Assembly: GCA_031119595.1 (NCBI GenBank)
Contig: JAVHXX010000202.1
Coordinates: 1 to 7,821, forward strand
From: Patulibacter sp.
GTDB lineage: Bacteria; Actinomycetota; Thermoleophilia; Solirubrobacterales; Solirubrobacteraceae
DNA length: 7,821 nt
Direction of reading: 5' to 3'
In this document: one piece after another, positions 6,446 to 7,821 of the stretch
How positions within the stretch are numbered: the stretch's first letter is position 1
Layout of the letters: every line of letters starts with the position of its first letter
Position numbers and translations under genes: made by a program
Notes under the pieces: generated by a model
Database searches by the model: none
Told to the model about the DNA's origin: nothing
The model's input: only the letters and a program-made list of their open reading frames with translations

Positions 6446-6477
6446 CAGAAGGGCCGCTCCTCGGAGCGGCCCTTCTG
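6446..6477 (+). terminator. Rho-independent-type terminator of the ribosomal operon
   Basis: A perfect 14-bp stem, CAGAAGGGCCGCTC (6446-6459) with its complement (6464-6477), closes a CTCG loop. On the plus strand it is followed by CGTTTCGTG, a weak T tract typical of high-GC actinobacterial terminators. The A-rich foot (AGAAG) pairing with CTTCT could also serve the opposite strand, but the minus-strand gene ends over 230 bases away. Confidence 0.85.
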
Positions 6478-6500
6478 CGTTTCGTGACGTCATCTCCAGA

Positions 6501-6602
6501 TGCACCACCCACGCTGAGCGAGCCATCGTGGATGAGATCGCCCCGCCGTGGGCGTGCATCACCCGCGCTGAGCGAGCCATCGTGGATGAGATCGCCCCGC
6601 CG
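6501..6602. repeat. Two direct repeats with 54-bp period
   Basis: 6501-6548 and 6555-6602 match at 46 of 48 positions; the last 37 bases (6512-6548 and 6566-6602) are identical. Six bases separate the copies. In one plus frame both read LSEPSWMRSPRR, but that frame starts inside the terminator, has no usable start or ribosome-binding site and looks like no known protein, so I treat the repeats as non-coding. They lie between the rplL terminator and the end of a convergent gene. Confidence 0.85.
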
Positions 6603-6651
6603 GGAAGACCAGCAAGTACAGCTGGTACAGCTGGTCTTTCCGGCGGGGCGA
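6592..6651. repeat. Long hairpin, 22-bp arms
   Basis: The arms 6592-6613 and 6630-6651 are inverted repeats with a single non-Watson-Crick pair (6604 with 6639), which is G-U if transcribed from the plus strand and A-C from the minus strand. The 16-base loop contains the first of two tandem GTACAGCTG units (6616-6624 and 6625-6633); the second enters the right arm. The left arm starts inside the end of the second direct repeat. It could serve as a terminator between convergent genes, but no T-rich tract follows on either strand. Confidence 0.8.
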
Positions 6652-6674
6652 GATCGCCGCGAGGGCCGCTCAGC
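6640..6674. repeat. Inverted, degenerate third repeat copy
   Basis: Read on the minus strand, this segment starts GCTGAGCG (6674-6667) and ends CTCGCCCCGCCG (about 6651-6640). That mirrors the start and end of the 37-base direct repeat, with a diverged and slightly shorter middle. The locus is thus two copies pointing one way and one the other way around the AGACCAGC/GCTGGTCT core. Confidence 0.5.
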
Positions 6675-6709
6675 TCACCAAGACCGTGAGCCGCCAGGCG
6701 AACCGGCCA

Positions 6710-7528
6710 CTACCCCCGGCGGTAGGGGTCGACCATGAGGGAGTCGATGGAGACGGTGCCGACGGCGCCGCCGGCGAACTTTCCCCAGAGGCTGGTGAGG
6801 GCGGTCGAGTTGCCGGTGGAGACGAAGGAGATCTGGACGGTGGCGATGTTGCCGGCCATGACGGACGGGATCTTGACGGCGAGCGGGCTGATGCTCGAGG
6901 GGGCCCATTTGCCGGCGCCCCACGATTGGTTGGCCGACGAGGTGAACTGCGCGTTCGCGATCTTGCCGGCGGAGGTGCGGTAGATGACGATCGCGGCGTA
7001 GCCGGCGACGGCGTTGTCGGGCTTGGAGACGAACCGGAAGTACGGGTTGCTCGCGTCGACGCAGAACTGCGGCGACGTGGCGGTGGCGCCGAGGGGCAGG
7101 GACAGCGACTTGCTGCCGCCCTGGACGCCGGCGCTTTCGTTGCCGCTGACGATCTTCGCGCCGCCGGCGAGGGTCCAGCCGGCAGTGCTCTCGAAGTCGC
7201 CGCCGGGAGCGAGGGCGTAGTCGGCCTTGTCGCCGTACGCGGAGAATGCCTGGCGGACGGTCTGGGTCGGGCAGCTGGTCGGTGCGGTGGAGGTCGCCAC
7301 GGCGGTCACGGCGCCTGCGGCGCCCTGGGCGATGTTCGCGGCGGTGGAGGCCGCCGTGGCGGCGGCCGCTCCACCCGACGCGGCGGCCTGGGTGACGGCG
7401 GTCGTGGTCTTCGCGGGGAAGAGGTCCGAGAGCGAGAATGCGCTCGCGCTCGCGGGAGCCACGGCGGCGACGGCGATGGCTGCGGCGACGGCGGGGACGA
7501 TGGTCGGTGACGTTCGAAGAAGGGGCAT
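6710..7528 (-). CDS. Secreted beta-sandwich protein of unknown function
   Basis: This protein of 272 residues begins MPLLRTSPTIVPAV, then a hydrophobic Ala/Val core ending ASASA-FSL, a good signal peptide with cleavage near residue 30. Residues 40-82 are an Ala/Thr-rich linker. From about C86 to the end the protein is Gly/Ser/beta-strand rich, with YALAPGGDFESTAGWTLAGG (104-123), KIVSGNES (125-132), KSLSLPLGATATSPQFCVD (140-158) and FRFVSKPDN (164-172). This pattern resembles jelly-roll or carbohydrate-binding-like proteins I recall as repeated families in Thermoleophilia genomes. C86 and C156 may form a disulfide. The start is fixed by AGGAG seven bases upstream and by the signal peptide; 45 more codons are open upstream but lack these. 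TAGATT (minus strand, 7610-7605) could be a -10, without a clear -35. Function unknown. Confidence 0.87.
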   Translation of the reverse strand: MPLLRTSPTIVPAVAAAIAVAAVAPASASAFSLSDLFPAKTTTAVTQAAASGGAAAATAASTAANIAQGAAGAVTAVATSTAPTSCPTQTVRQAFSAYGDKADYALAPGGDFESTAGWTLAGGAKIVSGNESAGVQGGSKSLSLPLGATATSPQFCVDASNPYFRFVSKPDNAVAGYAAIVIYRTSAGKIANAQFTSSANQSWGAGKWAPSSISPLAVKIPSVMAGNIATVQISFVSTGNSTALTSLWGKFAGGAVGTVSIDSLMVDPYRRG

Positions 7529-7659
7529 CCGTGCTCTCCTGGATCCTGGACTCGGAGTCGCATCGGACCGGCTGGGTGCACCGGAAAGCGGACTCGTGCG
7601 TACCAATCTACGCCGGTCTGTATCGACCCTGGACGTTTCTCCGGGTTTTGGAGTGGGCT

Positions 7660-7821
7660 TCAACGGCGTCGGGGGGGCCCCAACAGACGCCCGGCCGCCC
7701 GGGGGGGGTCGCCTTGGTGTCCGTGTGTGCGACCGGCCGCGCGCGCCGGGCCAAGACCCAGCAGGCGCGCGGCCGTCAGCTCGCCGTTGGCGAGACCACG
7801 AACCCCGTCGGTACCGAACAG
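7660..7821 (-). pseudogene. glmM: glmM 5' fragment (phosphoglucosamine mutase), truncated
   Basis: Reading in from the right edge on the minus strand, the frame gives LFGTDGVRGLANGELTA, which matches the conserved N-terminus of GlmM, the enzyme that turns glucosamine-6-phosphate into glucosamine-1-phosphate for peptidoglycan synthesis. The real start codon would be only a few codons beyond the window. After about 17-25 residues the similarity fades and the frame stops at TGA (7660-7662) after 53 codons, whereas GlmM has about 450 residues. The catalytic serine region and all later domains are missing, and I found no continuation in the other two minus frames. Runs of eight G (7701-7708) and seven G (7671-7677) lie in this stretch. 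It may be a gene remnant, a duplicated 5' end, or an assembly or base-calling fault. Confidence 0.6.
7735..7774. repeat. GC-rich inverted repeat inside the glmM fragment
   Basis: GGCCGCGCGC (7735-7744) and GCGCGCGGCC (7765-7774) are exact complements, and a GGG/CCC pairing inside the loop could extend the stem. It begins about where the reading frame stops resembling GlmM, so it may mark the junction of a rearrangement. Such stems also cause sequencing and assembly errors. Confidence 0.55.

Noticed and set aside
6673..6691. GCTCAC/GTGAGC hairpin as the terminator of the secreted-protein gene
   Set aside because: A 6-bp stem with a 7-base loop and no T tract is too weak to call; the 22-bp hairpin downstream is a better, though also unproven, candidate.
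6421..6738. Open plus-strand frame with a repeated LSEPSWMRSPRR peptide
   Set aside because: It begins inside the terminator stem, has no ribosome-binding site, and the peptide repeat is simply the translation of the 54-bp DNA repeat.
6686..7510. Long plus-strand frame rich in Gly/Asp/Arg over the secreted-protein gene
   Set aside because: It is an antisense shadow; the minus frame has a signal peptide, a good ribosome-binding site and protein-like composition.

Overview
The window looks like chromosomal DNA from a high-GC actinobacterium. Codon third positions are strongly G/C, GTG and TTG starts are used, and the ribosomal proteins have actinobacterial features: a zinc-ribbon L33, SecE with a long acidic N-terminal extension, and L10 with an Ala/Asp/Glu tail. 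The secreted protein near the right end resembles beta-sandwich proteins I recall from the class Thermoleophilia (Solirubrobacterales and relatives), so I suggest that class with moderate confidence.

Layout. Positions 1-283 hold no gene but contain a degenerate repeat of about 30 bp. Positions 284-2694 (minus strand) hold a two-gene unit: an MFS transporter of the YfcJ/YhhS type and an FAD/NAD(P)-binding protein, joined by a 4-base GTGA overlap. A 142-bp divergent intergenic region follows, with a putative promoter and a perfect 8-bp-arm palindrome that would lie in the 5' leader of the next operon. Positions 2837-6395 (plus strand) carry the core cluster rpmG-secE-nusG-rplK-rplA-rplJ-rplL. 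Most spacings are short or overlapping; the one larger internal gap (76 bp before rplJ) folds like the ribosomal protein L10 leader. rplL is followed by three consecutive hairpins, the last an excellent terminator stem.

rpoB does not follow rplL, although it does in most bacteria. Instead there is a gene-free stretch with a 54-bp-period direct repeat, a 22-bp-arm hairpin and an inverted third copy of the repeat. Next comes a minus-strand gene for a secreted protein (6710-7528). At the right edge a short minus-strand reading frame starts with an unmistakable GlmM N-terminus but loses similarity and ends after 53 codons, so it is either a gene remnant or an assembly or sequence problem.

The genes divide into a conserved part (protein synthesis, the Sec translocon subunit and a transcription factor, expressed together and probably autoregulated by L10) and unrelated accessory genes on each side. 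I see no CRISPR array, tRNA, rRNA, transposase, phage gene or recognisable defence system. The less ordinary signals are the intergenic repeats after rplL, the break between rplL and rpoB, the truncated glmM start, and the coupled FAD protein/exporter pair.
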